Of a stretch of 8,546 nt of DNA, positions 1 to 7,139 are shown piece after piece (the first letter of the stretch is position 1; each line of letters starts with the position of its first letter). The position numbers and the translations under genes were made by a program. The notes beneath the pieces were generated by a model. It was not told the DNA's origin. It worked only from the letters and a program-made list of their open reading frames with translations, and did not search any database. The stretch comes from Fidelibacterota bacterium (GTDB taxonomy: Bacteria > Marinisomatota > Marinisomatia > SCGC-AAA003-L08 > TMED6), in contig PAOX01000025.1 in assembly GCA_002710085.1 (NCBI GenBank), positions 3,707 to 12,252 of the forward strand, read 5' to 3'.

Positions 1-1305
1 CCTCTAACAAAACTTATTGCAAAACCTTATTCACAGATTATACAAAAATATTCTAAAAAGAATATCATAAGTGAAAAATTAAACTCATTAAATAAAAATT
101 TAGAAATACATGGTATTAAACAAAATGATGAAAAATTTCCAATTAGTTTGAATTTTGTAGAAAATAAAATTGAAAAAGAAATTTATTATACAGTTGCTAT
201 TACAGATTTAACCAATATAGTTAGAAATAAAGAAATACAGAACTGCATACTAAAAATATCAAATTCAGTTAGAATATCAACAAATATAAAAGAATTATAT
301 AAAGATATTATTGAAAATTTAAATATTCTTATTCCAACTAAAGATTTTACAATATCTTTAATTATTGATGAGAAAAAAATTGAAGAATATACCTACAGTT
401 CTAAAAAAGAAGTCAAATGTACTAAAAAAAATATTAAAGGTAATATAATAGAAAGCTCAGTAAAAGATAGAACAGCTCTAATTTATGATAAAGAAGAAAT
501 TCAATATCTAAAAGAGAAGCAAAAACTTAATAAAACTACCAAAGTTCCCAACTCTTATATAGCATCGCCTCTTATTATTGGAAATGAAATTATAGGAGCT
601 ATATCTATTAAAAGTTTTGATAAAAATACTATCTACGATGAGAGTCAATTAACAATCTTGAATTTTATATCAGATCAAATAGCAATGGCTGTTGATAAAG
701 TTAAATCAGTAGAAGAAATGCACTACCTAGCTTATTATGATAAAATGACAAGACTTCCAAATAGAACCTTATTTAATGATCGTGCAAAAATAGCCTTTGA
801 AAACGCAACAAGAACTGATGAAAAATATGTAGTATTATTCTTAGACCTTGATGAATTTAAAATAGTTAATGATACCATGGGGCATAATGCTGGCGATCAA
901 TTACTTAAAATTATTTCAAAGAGAATTGTAAAATCTGTAAGAAAGGGAGATACAATTAGTCATTGGGGAGGTGATGAATTTACAATTTTATCAAAAATAA
1001 AAAATATAGACGATAATAAACATCTGTGTGAAAGAATTTTAAAAAATATTAAAGAAGAAATCATAATTAATCATAAAAAAATAAATTGTACAGTTAGTAT
1101 TGGTGGAGCTATTTATCCAATTGATGGAGATAATATTGATGACTTAGTACAAAAATCAGATATGGCAATGTATGTTTCAAAAACTAAGGGAAAAGATAAC
1201 TATACTTTGTACAATAATGAAATTAATGAAAAAATGATAGAAAAACTTAACTTAGATATTCAAGTAAGAAAAAAAATGCACCAAGTAGATAAAAAAACCA
1301 TTTAA
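1..1305 (+). CDS. PAS-GAF-GGDEF protein, probable diguanylate cyclase (5' truncated by window edge)
   Basis: Probably makes the second messenger cyclic di-GMP from two GTP in response to a signal sensed by its N-terminal domains. The frame is open from base 1, so the true start lies outside the window; the first start-like codon inside, TTG at 148, falls within a domain and is not the start. Of 434 visible residues, about 1-75 look like the second half of a FixL-type PAS domain (a LIAKPY segment, then EKFPISL and a terminal VAITDLT). A GAF domain follows (about 80-235), then GGDEF (about 245-405). The GGDEF domain has LDLDEFK with its metal-binding Asp, an intact GGDEF motif at 323-327 (bases 967-981) and an RKGD inhibitory I-site at 314-317, exactly five residues upstream. 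The usual Arg two residues before GGDEF is His. No EAL domain follows: the protein stops about 30 residues after GGDEF, inside what looks like a GGDEF-EAL linker. No terminator is visible after it. Activity is inferred from motifs; the sensed signal is unknown. Confidence 0.9.
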   Translation, partial: PLTKLIAKPYSQIIQKYSKKNIISEKLNSLNKNLEIHGIKQNDEKFPISLNFVENKIEKEIYYTVAITDLTNIVRNKEIQNCILKISNSVRISTNIKELYKDIIENLNILIPTKDFTISLIIDEKKIEEYTYSSKKEVKCTKKNIKGNIIESSVKDRTALIYDKEEIQYLKEKQKLNKTTKVPNSYIASPLIIGNEIIGAISIKSFDKNTIYDESQLTILNFISDQIAMAVDKVKSVEEMHYLAYYDKMTRLPNRTLFNDRAKIAFENATRTDEKYVVLFLDLDEFKIVNDTMGHNAGDQLLKIISKRIVKSVRKGDTISHWGGDEFTILSKIKNIDDNKHLCERILKNIKEEIIINHKKINCTVSIGGAIYPIDGDNIDDLVQKSDMAMYVSKTKGKDNYTLYNNEINEKMIEKLNLDIQVRKKMHQVDKKTI

Positions 1306-1339
1306 AAGTAACAAGATGTAATAAATATGTAAGAATTAT

Positions 1340-1372
1340 ATTATAATTTAATTAATTGAATTACATTATAAT
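1340..1372 (+). promoter_or_regulatory. Possible promoter region of the secreted protease (two -10-like boxes)
   Basis: The 101-base gap between the cyclase and the protease contains ATTATAAT twice, at 1340-1347 and 1365-1372, start to start 25 bases apart. Each contains a perfect TATAAT. Neither has a convincing -35 box at the usual spacing, and the gap is so AT-rich that chance matches are likely. The downstream copy would give a leader of roughly 25-30 bases before the ATG at 1407. Nothing else is recognisable in this gap. Confidence 0.3.
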
Positions 1373-1392
1373 GAGACCAATTTTAAATTTAT

Positions 1393-1397
1393 AGGAG
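1393..1397 (+). promoter_or_regulatory. Ribosome binding site of the secreted protease
   Basis: AGGAG lies nine bases before the ATG at 1407. It supports that start, which also begins a proper signal peptide. Confidence 0.75.
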
Positions 1398-1406
1398 AAC
1401 TAATAA

Positions 1407-3677
1407 ATGAAGTACTTAAGCCTTATTCTAATATTATTTACTTTATCTTTTTCACAAATTCAATATGCTGGCTCCCCTGTATACCAGCCAAATAATGAAA
1501 AGATTAACTTTATAACAATAGATCATGATAATTTAATTGAATATGATCTACATCCTATGGTGGTTCACTATGCTAATGAATATGCTGTTGATATAAATGT
1601 TCCAAAATCTGCTACAAAAATTGTTGGACCTTATAAAACAACTTTTTATTTAGGAATTGAATCTCCTGGAGCAATGTCAATTGGATTTCATTTTAATCAG
1701 TTTCAATTGACTAATCATACAAAAATGTTTATATATGACGAGCAAGAATCTATGTACATAGGTTCATTTAATTCTAAAAATAATGACTTTACTGGAGAAA
1801 AATCAACTGCCGTAGTTAAAAGTGATAGAGTAATTATTGAATTAACTGTACCAAACAACGAAGTTAGAGACTTAGCTCTTAATATGTCTATTGTTGCTCA
1901 TGATTTTCTTGATTTTATGAACTTTCATGGAGATCAAACATCAGATAGGGTAGATTGCAATGATAATGTAGCTTGCTCATCTGGAGATGATTGGAGAGAT
2001 GAAATAGATGGAGTCGTTCTTGTTAGTGGAAATGGTGGCTTATGCTCAGCATCATTAATTAATAATACAAATTTTGATAAAACACCTTATATAGTATACG
2101 CAGCTCATTGTAGTAGCGGTGGATCAAATACAGTATATTTTAATTATCAATCATATTCCTGTAATGGAACTCAACCTCAAGGATATAATAGTATGAGCGG
2201 AACACAAAATTTATGGATTGGTAATTTTAGTAATAATGATGGTGCCTTGATTAGATTAAACAATAATGTTCCTAGTGCATATGATCCTTATTATAATGGC
2301 TGGAATAAATCATCAGCTAATCCTGGTAATAATATAGTAGGAATTCATCATCCAGATGGTTGGATAAAGAAAATATCTTATAATGCAACAGGAATGTCAT
2401 CTAGTGGAAATTGGTGGGATTTTAGATATAATAGTGGAAGAGTTATTCCTGGATCTTCTGGATCACCAATGTTTGATTCTTCTAAAAGAATAAGAGGAAT
2501 GGCAAGTTATATTTATACTGATTATTGTAGCCCTTCTCCTGATTGCTACTGTTCTCAAACGTATTATCATGGGTATGCTAAATTTTCAGCTGCATGGAAT
2601 TATATGGATCAATATTTAGATCCTCTTAATACAAATGAAACTTATATAGATGGAACACGAGATGGTATTGTAGATATTCCTGGATGTACAGATCCAAATG
2701 CAGATAATTATGACCCAGATGCTACAGTAGATGATGGCAGTTGTATATATGGAACTGCTGAATTTAGTTTTGGTAGTATTACTGGGGATAATATCCAAAT
2801 TTTAATGGACAATTCAGAATCAATTGGTGGATTTCAATTTACACTTACAGATAATCCAGATGCTATTACCATTACAGGTGCTAACGGTGGTTCTGCAGAA
2901 GATAATGGATTTGAAGTTTCTACTTCTGAACTTGGTATAGTAATTGGATTCTCACTTACTGGAGGTTATATCCCTCAAGGCAGTGGTGTCTTAACTAATT
3001 TATCTTATACACTTAATGGGTCTGGAAATACTGAGCTATGCATAGATGATTTGATTGTTTCAGATACAGATGGTAATGGACTTGTTGCCGGAGAAGATTG
3101 TACTACGGTTGATTTTGCCGCAGGAAATGCTTCTTTGACATTTGGAGATATTTCGTCTGACTCTATGGCTGTTTATATTTCAAATAGCGTTGATATTTCA
3201 GGTTTTCAGTTTACTATAACAGATTCACCTGATTTAATTACAATTACAGATGCTAATGGTGGATTAGCTGAACAATATGGATTTGAGGTTTCTACATCTG
3301 AATTAGGAATAGTGCTTGGATTCTCATTTACTGGAGGTACTATACCAGCAGGAGATGGCCTACTTACTAATATTTCCTATACAAATTCTGATTCTGGAAA
3401 TACTGAAATATGTATAACTGATACTATTGTATCAGATATAAATGGTTCAGGTTTACTATCATCTGGAGATTGTATTAACGTAGATATAAATGATGTTATG
3501 TTAGGTGATATTAATAATGATACTGTTTTAAATGTACAGGATGTAGTATTGTTAATTAATTTTATTCTTGGTGCTATTGACCCATCAGATACTCAGTACT
3601 ACGCTGCAGATATAAATGGAGATAATAATTTAAATGTTCAAGATGTAGTTATATTAATTAATATAATATTATCGTAG
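1407..3677 (+). CDS. Secreted lysyl-endopeptidase-like serine protease with cohesin-like repeats and C-terminal dockerin
   Basis: A predicted exported S1-family protease of 756 residues. Residues 1-16 or 1-21 form a Sec signal peptide (Lys2, a Leu/Ile-rich core, likely cut after Ser16 or Ala21). Residues about 25-178 resemble the propeptide region of Achromobacter protease I (API) relatives. The catalytic domain spans about 180-418. The predicted triad is His234 (YAAHC), Asp278 (NNDGAL) and Ser351 (PGSSGSP). Cys184, 190, 213, 235 and 252 follow the API cysteine spacing closely, and the domain ends in an API-like YLDP..YIDG segment. However, His388 and Ser367 appear to replace the API pocket residues Asp225 and His210, so lysine specificity is doubtful. 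After the protease come a GCTDP..DDGSC calcium-binding-like segment (426-446), two cohesin-like repeats (about 451-568 and 575-692) and a type I dockerin (698-756). The dockerin has two calcium loops, starting at Asp701 and Asp735. No type IX secretion C-terminal domain is evident. Final location (surface or released) and substrate are unknown. The start is supported by an SD and the signal peptide. Confidence 0.92.
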   Translation: MKYLSLILILFTLSFSQIQYAGSPVYQPNNEKINFITIDHDNLIEYDLHPMVVHYANEYAVDINVPKSATKIVGPYKTTFYLGIESPGAMSIGFHFNQFQLTNHTKMFIYDEQESMYIGSFNSKNNDFTGEKSTAVVKSDRVIIELTVPNNEVRDLALNMSIVAHDFLDFMNFHGDQTSDRVDCNDNVACSSGDDWRDEIDGVVLVSGNGGLCSASLINNTNFDKTPYIVYAAHCSSGGSNTVYFNYQSYSCNGTQPQGYNSMSGTQNLWIGNFSNNDGALIRLNNNVPSAYDPYYNGWNKSSANPGNNIVGIHHPDGWIKKISYNATGMSSSGNWWDFRYNSGRVIPGSSGSPMFDSSKRIRGMASYIYTDYCSPSPDCYCSQTYYHGYAKFSAAWNYMDQYLDPLNTNETYIDGTRDGIVDIPGCTDPNADNYDPDATVDDGSCIYGTAEFSFGSITGDNIQILMDNSESIGGFQFTLTDNPDAITITGANGGSAEDNGFEVSTSELGIVIGFSLTGGYIPQGSGVLTNLSYTLNGSGNTELCIDDLIVSDTDGNGLVAGEDCTTVDFAAGNASLTFGDISSDSMAVYISNSVDISGFQFTITDSPDLITITDANGGLAEQYGFEVSTSELGIVLGFSFTGGTIPAGDGLLTNISYTNSDSGNTEICITDTIVSDINGSGLLSSGDCINVDINDVMLGDINNDTVLNVQDVVLLINFILGAIDPSDTQYYAADINGDNNLNVQDVVILINIILS
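2757..3482 (+). repeat. Tandem pair of cohesin-like domain repeats within the protease gene
   Basis: Two copies of a roughly 118-residue unit lie in tandem (bases 2757-3110 and 3129-3482, protein offset exactly 124 residues). Both carry GGFQF or SGFQF near the start, an identical GFEVSTSELGIV core, a GFS.TGG.IP.G.G.LTN.SYT segment and a matching pair of cysteines (545/565 and 669/689), which suggests one disulfide per unit. The DNA is also clearly similar across the core, so this is an internal duplication. The fold resembles the cohesin / carbohydrate-binding-2 beta-sandwich group; that assignment is from motif appearance only. Confidence 0.75.
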
Positions 3678-3701
3678 TTTAAATCAATTAATACTTAAAA
3701 T

Positions 3702-3736
3702 AAAAAAAGGGATTAAAATTTTAATCCCTTTTTTTT
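3702..3736. terminator. Bidirectional intrinsic terminator between convergent units
   Basis: A perfect 20-base palindrome (3709-3728, GGGATTAAAA paired with TTTTAATCCC) is flanked by seven As (3702-3708) and eight Ts (3729-3736). On the plus strand it ends the protease transcript 24 bases after its stop codon. On the minus strand the complement of the A run supplies a U tract, so it can also end the lon/tRNA-Val transcript. Confidence 0.88.
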
Positions 3737-3744
3737 ATTCCCTG

Positions 3745-3819
3745 TGGGCGATGAGAGACTCGAACTCCCGACTTCCTCCTTGTAAGGGAGGCACTCTGAA
3801 CCAACTGAGTTAATCGCCC
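3745..3819 (-). tRNA. tRNA-Val(UAC)
   Basis: On the minus strand the sequence folds as a complete cloverleaf. It has a perfect 7-bp acceptor stem (GGGCGAT/ATCGCCC), a 4-bp D stem (ACTC/GAGT) and a 5-bp anticodon stem (CCTCC/GGAGG) with loop CTTACAA. The T arm is GGGAG/CTCTC with loop TTCGAGT and one G-U pair. The anticodon is TAC (plus-strand GTA at 3782-3784), which reads valine codons. The discriminator base at 3745 is A. The 3' CCA is not encoded, so it must be added after transcription. Its first base directly follows the lon stop codon, and the terminator at 3702-3736 lies just beyond its 3' end. Confidence 0.97.
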
Positions 3820-6183
3820 TTAATTAATATCTAAATCAAGGCTTAATTTTATGGCTTCATCAACCTCTTTTACAAATGTAATTTTTAATTCCGTCTTAAC
3901 TTTTTCAGGAATCTCTTCTAAATCCTTCATATTTTCGTAAGGTGCAATTATATGATTTAAGCCTGCTCTATGAGCTGCAGTAGACTTTTCTCTTAATCCT
4001 CCAATAGGTAAAACATTACCTCTTAAAGAAGTCTCTCCAGTCATACCTAAACGAGATTTAACCGGAATATTCGTTAATAATGAAATAATTGCAACTGTCA
4101 TAGCAATACCTGCTGATGGGCCATCTTTTGGAATTGCCCCTGCTGGTACATGCACATGTATATCAAATTCTTTATAGAAATTTTCATCAATACCATATTT
4201 TTTAGCATTCGATCTTACAAAAGACATAGCAGCTTGGACAGATTCTTTCATAACATCACCAAGTTTACCAGTTAACTTTAAATTGCCTTTTCCTGGCATT
4301 TTTGTTGCTTCTATAAATAATATATCACCACCAAAAGCAGTCCAAGCTAAACCTACTACAATCCCTGGCTTATTATTTCTTTCTGCAAGCTCTGGTAAAA
4401 ATTTCTCGGGCCCAAGGAAATTACTTACACTTTTACTAGAAATTGATGCAGATTTTATGTTGCTCATAGAAATATCTTTTGCTACTTTTCTGCATACATT
4501 TGCTATTTGTCTTTCTAAATTTCTTACACCAGCTTCTCTCGTATATGACTCTACTAAAGTTTTAATACCTGAATCAGAAAATTTAATTTCACTATTTTTA
4601 AGAGAATGTTCTTTAATCTGCTTTGGAATTAAATGTTTCTTTGCAATTTGCATTTTTTCTTCTACAATATAACCTGTAAAATCTAACATTTCCATTCTAT
4701 CTCTTAATGGACCAGGAACTTGATCAATTCTATTTGAAGTTGTAATAAACATAACATTAGATAAATCAAAATCAACCTCTAAATAATGATCATTAAAAGA
4801 ATTGTTTTGTTCAGGATCAAGTACTTCAAGCAATGCGCTTGATGGATCCCCTCTAAAGTCTCTACCTAGTTTATCAATCTCATCTAACATAAAAATAGGG
4901 TTATTTGTACCAGCCTTTTTTAAACTAGCAATAATTCTACCAGGTAACGCTCCAATATATGTTCTTCTATGACCTCGTATCTCTGCTTCATCTCCAACAC
5001 CACCAAGTGAAATTCTTACAAATTTTCTACCCATTGATTTTGCAATAGATTTACCCATTGATGTCTTACCTGTTCCTGGAGGTCCATTAAAACATAAAAT
5101 AGGACTTTTTATAACATCTCCCTTTTTACTTCTTTTACGTTTAAGACCTCTAACAGCTAAATGCTCAAGAATTCTTTCTTTTACTTTATCTAAACCATAA
5201 TGGTCTTGATTTAAAATATTATTAGCATTATCAATTTTTTCATTATCTTCAGATTGAATACTCCAAGGAAGCTCAACCAACCAATCTAGATATGTTCTTG
5301 AAACTGTATATTCTGGTGAATGTGATGGAATTTTTTGTAATCTATTTAATTCTTTAAAAGCAATCTTTTCAACATTTTCAGGCATTTTAGCTTTTTTGAT
5401 TTTTTCCTGTATTTCTTCAATTTCTATTCCACTTCCTTCTTCACCCAATTCTTTTTGTATTGCTTTTAATTGTTCTCTTAAATAATATTCTTTTTGAGAT
5501 TTTGAAATTTCATCTTGAACCTCAGACTGAATTTTTTCTCCTAATTCAATTCTTTGTAATTCTTTATTAATAATATCATTAACCTTCTTCACTCTATCTG
5601 AAATATTAGTTATTTCTAAAACTTCCTGTTTTTCTTTTGTTTTAATATTAAGTAAAGAAATTGCTTTATCAGCGATTTTTGAAGGATTTTTAATATTATT
5701 TAAAGCATTCATTTGATCTTCATTTAAATATGGAGCAGCATCTACTATACTTGTAAAAGAAGATTTTAATATTTTAATATTTGCATTAACCTTAACATTA
5801 CCATCATCAACGTCTTTTACCCTCGAAACTAAGCCAGAAAAATATGGTAATTCTTGATTTACTTCCTCTAGTTTTACGCGCATCAAACCTTGAACAATAG
5901 CAGATTTTGATTTATCTGGCATATCAAATATTTTCATTACAGTGGCTAATGTTCCAAATTTGTAAATATCATCAGTTGTTGGGTTTTCAATAGCACCATC
6001 TTTTTGAGCAACAACCACAATGTATTTTTTTTCTAACATTGAAATATCATTAATTAAATCTAAAGATTGTTGCCTACCTATATAAATAGGAATAATTTGA
6101 TTAGGAAATAAAATAGTATTTCTTAATGGAAGAATCGGGTAAGATTCTAAAATTTTTTCTTGTCTAATTTTTTTTTCGCTCAT
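3820..6183 (-). CDS. lon: ATP-dependent Lon protease
   Basis: Cytoplasmic AAA+ serine protease that unfolds and degrades damaged and regulatory proteins as a hexamer. At 787 residues from the ATG at 6183 it matches the usual length (E. coli Lon, 784). Residues about 15-200 form the LON substrate-recognition domain (YPILPLRNTILFPN start), followed by a charged helical, probably coiled-coil stretch (about 206-249). The AAA+ module has Walker A GPPGTGKT (367-374), Walker B IFMLDEID (430-437) and a sensor-like TTSN (481-484). The C-terminal protease domain has the Ser690-Lys733 dyad, with Ser in PKDGPSAG and Lys in GGLREK. All key residues are intact. The frame extends 11 codons further to a TTG at 6216, but a good extended -10 places the transcript start near 6212, inside that extension, and MSEKK is a natural N-terminus, so I chose 6183. 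No clear Shine-Dalgarno precedes it, and no CIRCE heat-shock element is visible. Confidence 0.97.
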   Translation of the reverse strand: MSEKKIRQEKILESYPILPLRNTILFPNQIIPIYIGRQQSLDLINDISMLEKKYIVVVAQKDGAIENPTTDDIYKFGTLATVMKIFDMPDKSKSAIVQGLMRVKLEEVNQELPYFSGLVSRVKDVDDGNVKVNANIKILKSSFTSIVDAAPYLNEDQMNALNNIKNPSKIADKAISLLNIKTKEKQEVLEITNISDRVKKVNDIINKELQRIELGEKIQSEVQDEISKSQKEYYLREQLKAIQKELGEEGSGIEIEEIQEKIKKAKMPENVEKIAFKELNRLQKIPSHSPEYTVSRTYLDWLVELPWSIQSEDNEKIDNANNILNQDHYGLDKVKERILEHLAVRGLKRKRSKKGDVIKSPILCFNGPPGTGKTSMGKSIAKSMGRKFVRISLGGVGDEAEIRGHRRTYIGALPGRIIASLKKAGTNNPIFMLDEIDKLGRDFRGDPSSALLEVLDPEQNNSFNDHYLEVDFDLSNVMFITTSNRIDQVPGPLRDRMEMLDFTGYIVEEKMQIAKKHLIPKQIKEHSLKNSEIKFSDSGIKTLVESYTREAGVRNLERQIANVCRKVAKDISMSNIKSASISSKSVSNFLGPEKFLPELAERNNKPGIVVGLAWTAFGGDILFIEATKMPGKGNLKLTGKLGDVMKESVQAAMSFVRSNAKKYGIDENFYKEFDIHVHVPAGAIPKDGPSAGIAMTVAIISLLTNIPVKSRLGMTGETSLRGNVLPIGGLREKSTAAHRAGLNHIIAPYENMKDLEEIPEKVKTELKITFVKEVDEAIKLSLDLDIN

Positions 6184-6218
6184 ATTAATAAACCATTTTC
6201 CAAATATATTGTGCAAAT

Positions 6219-6227
6219 ATTATACCA
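6219..6227 (-). promoter_or_regulatory. Extended -10 promoter of lon
   Basis: Read on the minus strand, the lipA-lon gap contains TGGTATAAT, a perfect TGn extended -10 with a consensus TATAAT (6224 down to 6219). The -35 region is poor, as is common for extended -10 promoters. Transcription would start near 6212, about 29 bases before the lon ATG at 6183. This gives lon, and probably the tRNA-Val behind it, a promoter of its own. Confidence 0.6.
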
Positions 6228-6254
6228 ACATATTTTATATATATTTTAATGTCA

Positions 6255-7139
6255 TTATGACGCAACATTTGGTTGCTTTCTATATAATTTTGCTTGTTTG
6301 TCAGCATGATAAGAAGATCTTACTAATGGCCCAGATTCAACTACTTTAAAACCTAAATCTAAACCTATTTCTTTGAACATTTTAAATTCATCTGGATGCA
6401 CATATCTTTGAACTTCTAAATGTTTTTTAGTAGGTTGTAAATATTGCCCAACATTAAAAATTTCAATACCTAAATCTGCCATTTCTTTCATAGACTCAAT
6501 AACTTCATTATTTGTTTCACCTAGCCCAACCATTAAACCAGTTTTAGTCAACATTCCATTTTTTACTGATAATTCAAGTACTCTTTTAGATCTTGACCAC
6601 CTAGACTGCTTTCTCACTTGTCTTGATATCCTTTTCACACATTCAATATTATGAGAGAAAATTGATGGACTTGCATCAAATACTTTTTGTAAAGATGGTT
6701 CATGAGCTCTAAAGTCTGGAGTTAATACTTCAACGCTACAATTTGGAACAACAGAATGCAACCTATTAATTGTTGCAGCCCAAATAGTAGCACCATAATC
6801 ATCTCTTAAATCATCTCTATCAACAGATGTAATGACAATGTGTCTTAAATCCATTTTTTTAGCTGCTTCAGCCACTCTAACAGGCTCTAAAACATCAACT
6901 TGATTTGGTTTTCCTGTTTTAACAGAACAAAAACCACAAGCCCTAGTACACGTATCACCTAAAATCATGATTGTAGCAGTTCTATTATTCCAACATTCAT
7001 AAATATTAGGACAACGTGCTTCAGAACAAACCGTGTTTAATTTATTCTTAGATATGATATTTGAAATATCATTATAATTATCATTTAATGATAATTTTAT
7101 CTTTAACCACTTAGGCTTTCTATTCTCTTTAATTGGCAT
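6255..7139 (-). CDS. lipA: Lipoyl synthase (radical SAM)
   Basis: Inserts two sulfur atoms into protein-bound octanoyl groups to give the lipoyl cofactor of 2-oxo-acid dehydrogenase E2 subunits and the glycine cleavage H protein. At 294 residues it has typical length. The N-terminal CX4CX5C motif (Cys38, 43, 49) binds the auxiliary iron-sulfur cluster that is sacrificed as sulfur donor. The CX3CX2C radical-SAM motif (Cys64, 68, 71, in CTRACGFC) binds the SAM-cleaving cluster. The conserved RSSYHAD near the C-terminus (274-280) supplies the serine ligand of the auxiliary cluster. The ATG at 7139 directly follows the TAA of the upstream E2 gene with no spacer, and there is no recognisable Shine-Dalgarno in the E2 end, so translation is probably coupled. 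Its likely substrate is therefore encoded just upstream. No lipB or lplA is visible in the window. Confidence 0.98.
   Translation of the reverse strand: MPIKENRKPKWLKIKLSLNDNYNDISNIISKNKLNTVCSEARCPNIYECWNNRTATIMILGDTCTRACGFCSVKTGKPNQVDVLEPVRVAEAAKKMDLRHIVITSVDRDDLRDDYGATIWAATINRLHSVVPNCSVEVLTPDFRAHEPSLQKVFDASPSIFSHNIECVKRISRQVRKQSRWSRSKRVLELSVKNGMLTKTGLMVGLGETNNEVIESMKEMADLGIEIFNVGQYLQPTKKHLEVQRYVHPDEFKMFKEIGLDLGFKVVESGPLVRSSYHADKQAKLYRKQPNVAS

Noticed and set aside
148..150. TTG at 148 as the start of the cyclase
   Set aside because: The same frame is open and codes for recognisable PAS residues back to base 1, so the gene is cut by the window edge rather than starting here.
2616..2798. 60-codon open frame on the minus strand
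   Set aside because: It is antisense to the protease's GCTDP/DDGSC region; the Ile/Cys-rich reading reflects the complementary strand of AT-rich coding DNA.
3745..3819. tRNA-Val as an integration (att) site for a mobile element
   Set aside because: No integrase, transposase or repeat of the tRNA 3' end is visible, and the genes on both sides look native.
4283..4672. 129-codon open frame on the plus strand
   Set aside because: It lies wholly opposite the lon protease domain, which has intact catalytic motifs; the reading has no recognisable domain or SD.
6184..6254. CIRCE or similar heat-shock operator before lon
   Set aside because: No long inverted repeat of the TTAGCACTC type is present in this gap; only the extended -10 stands out.
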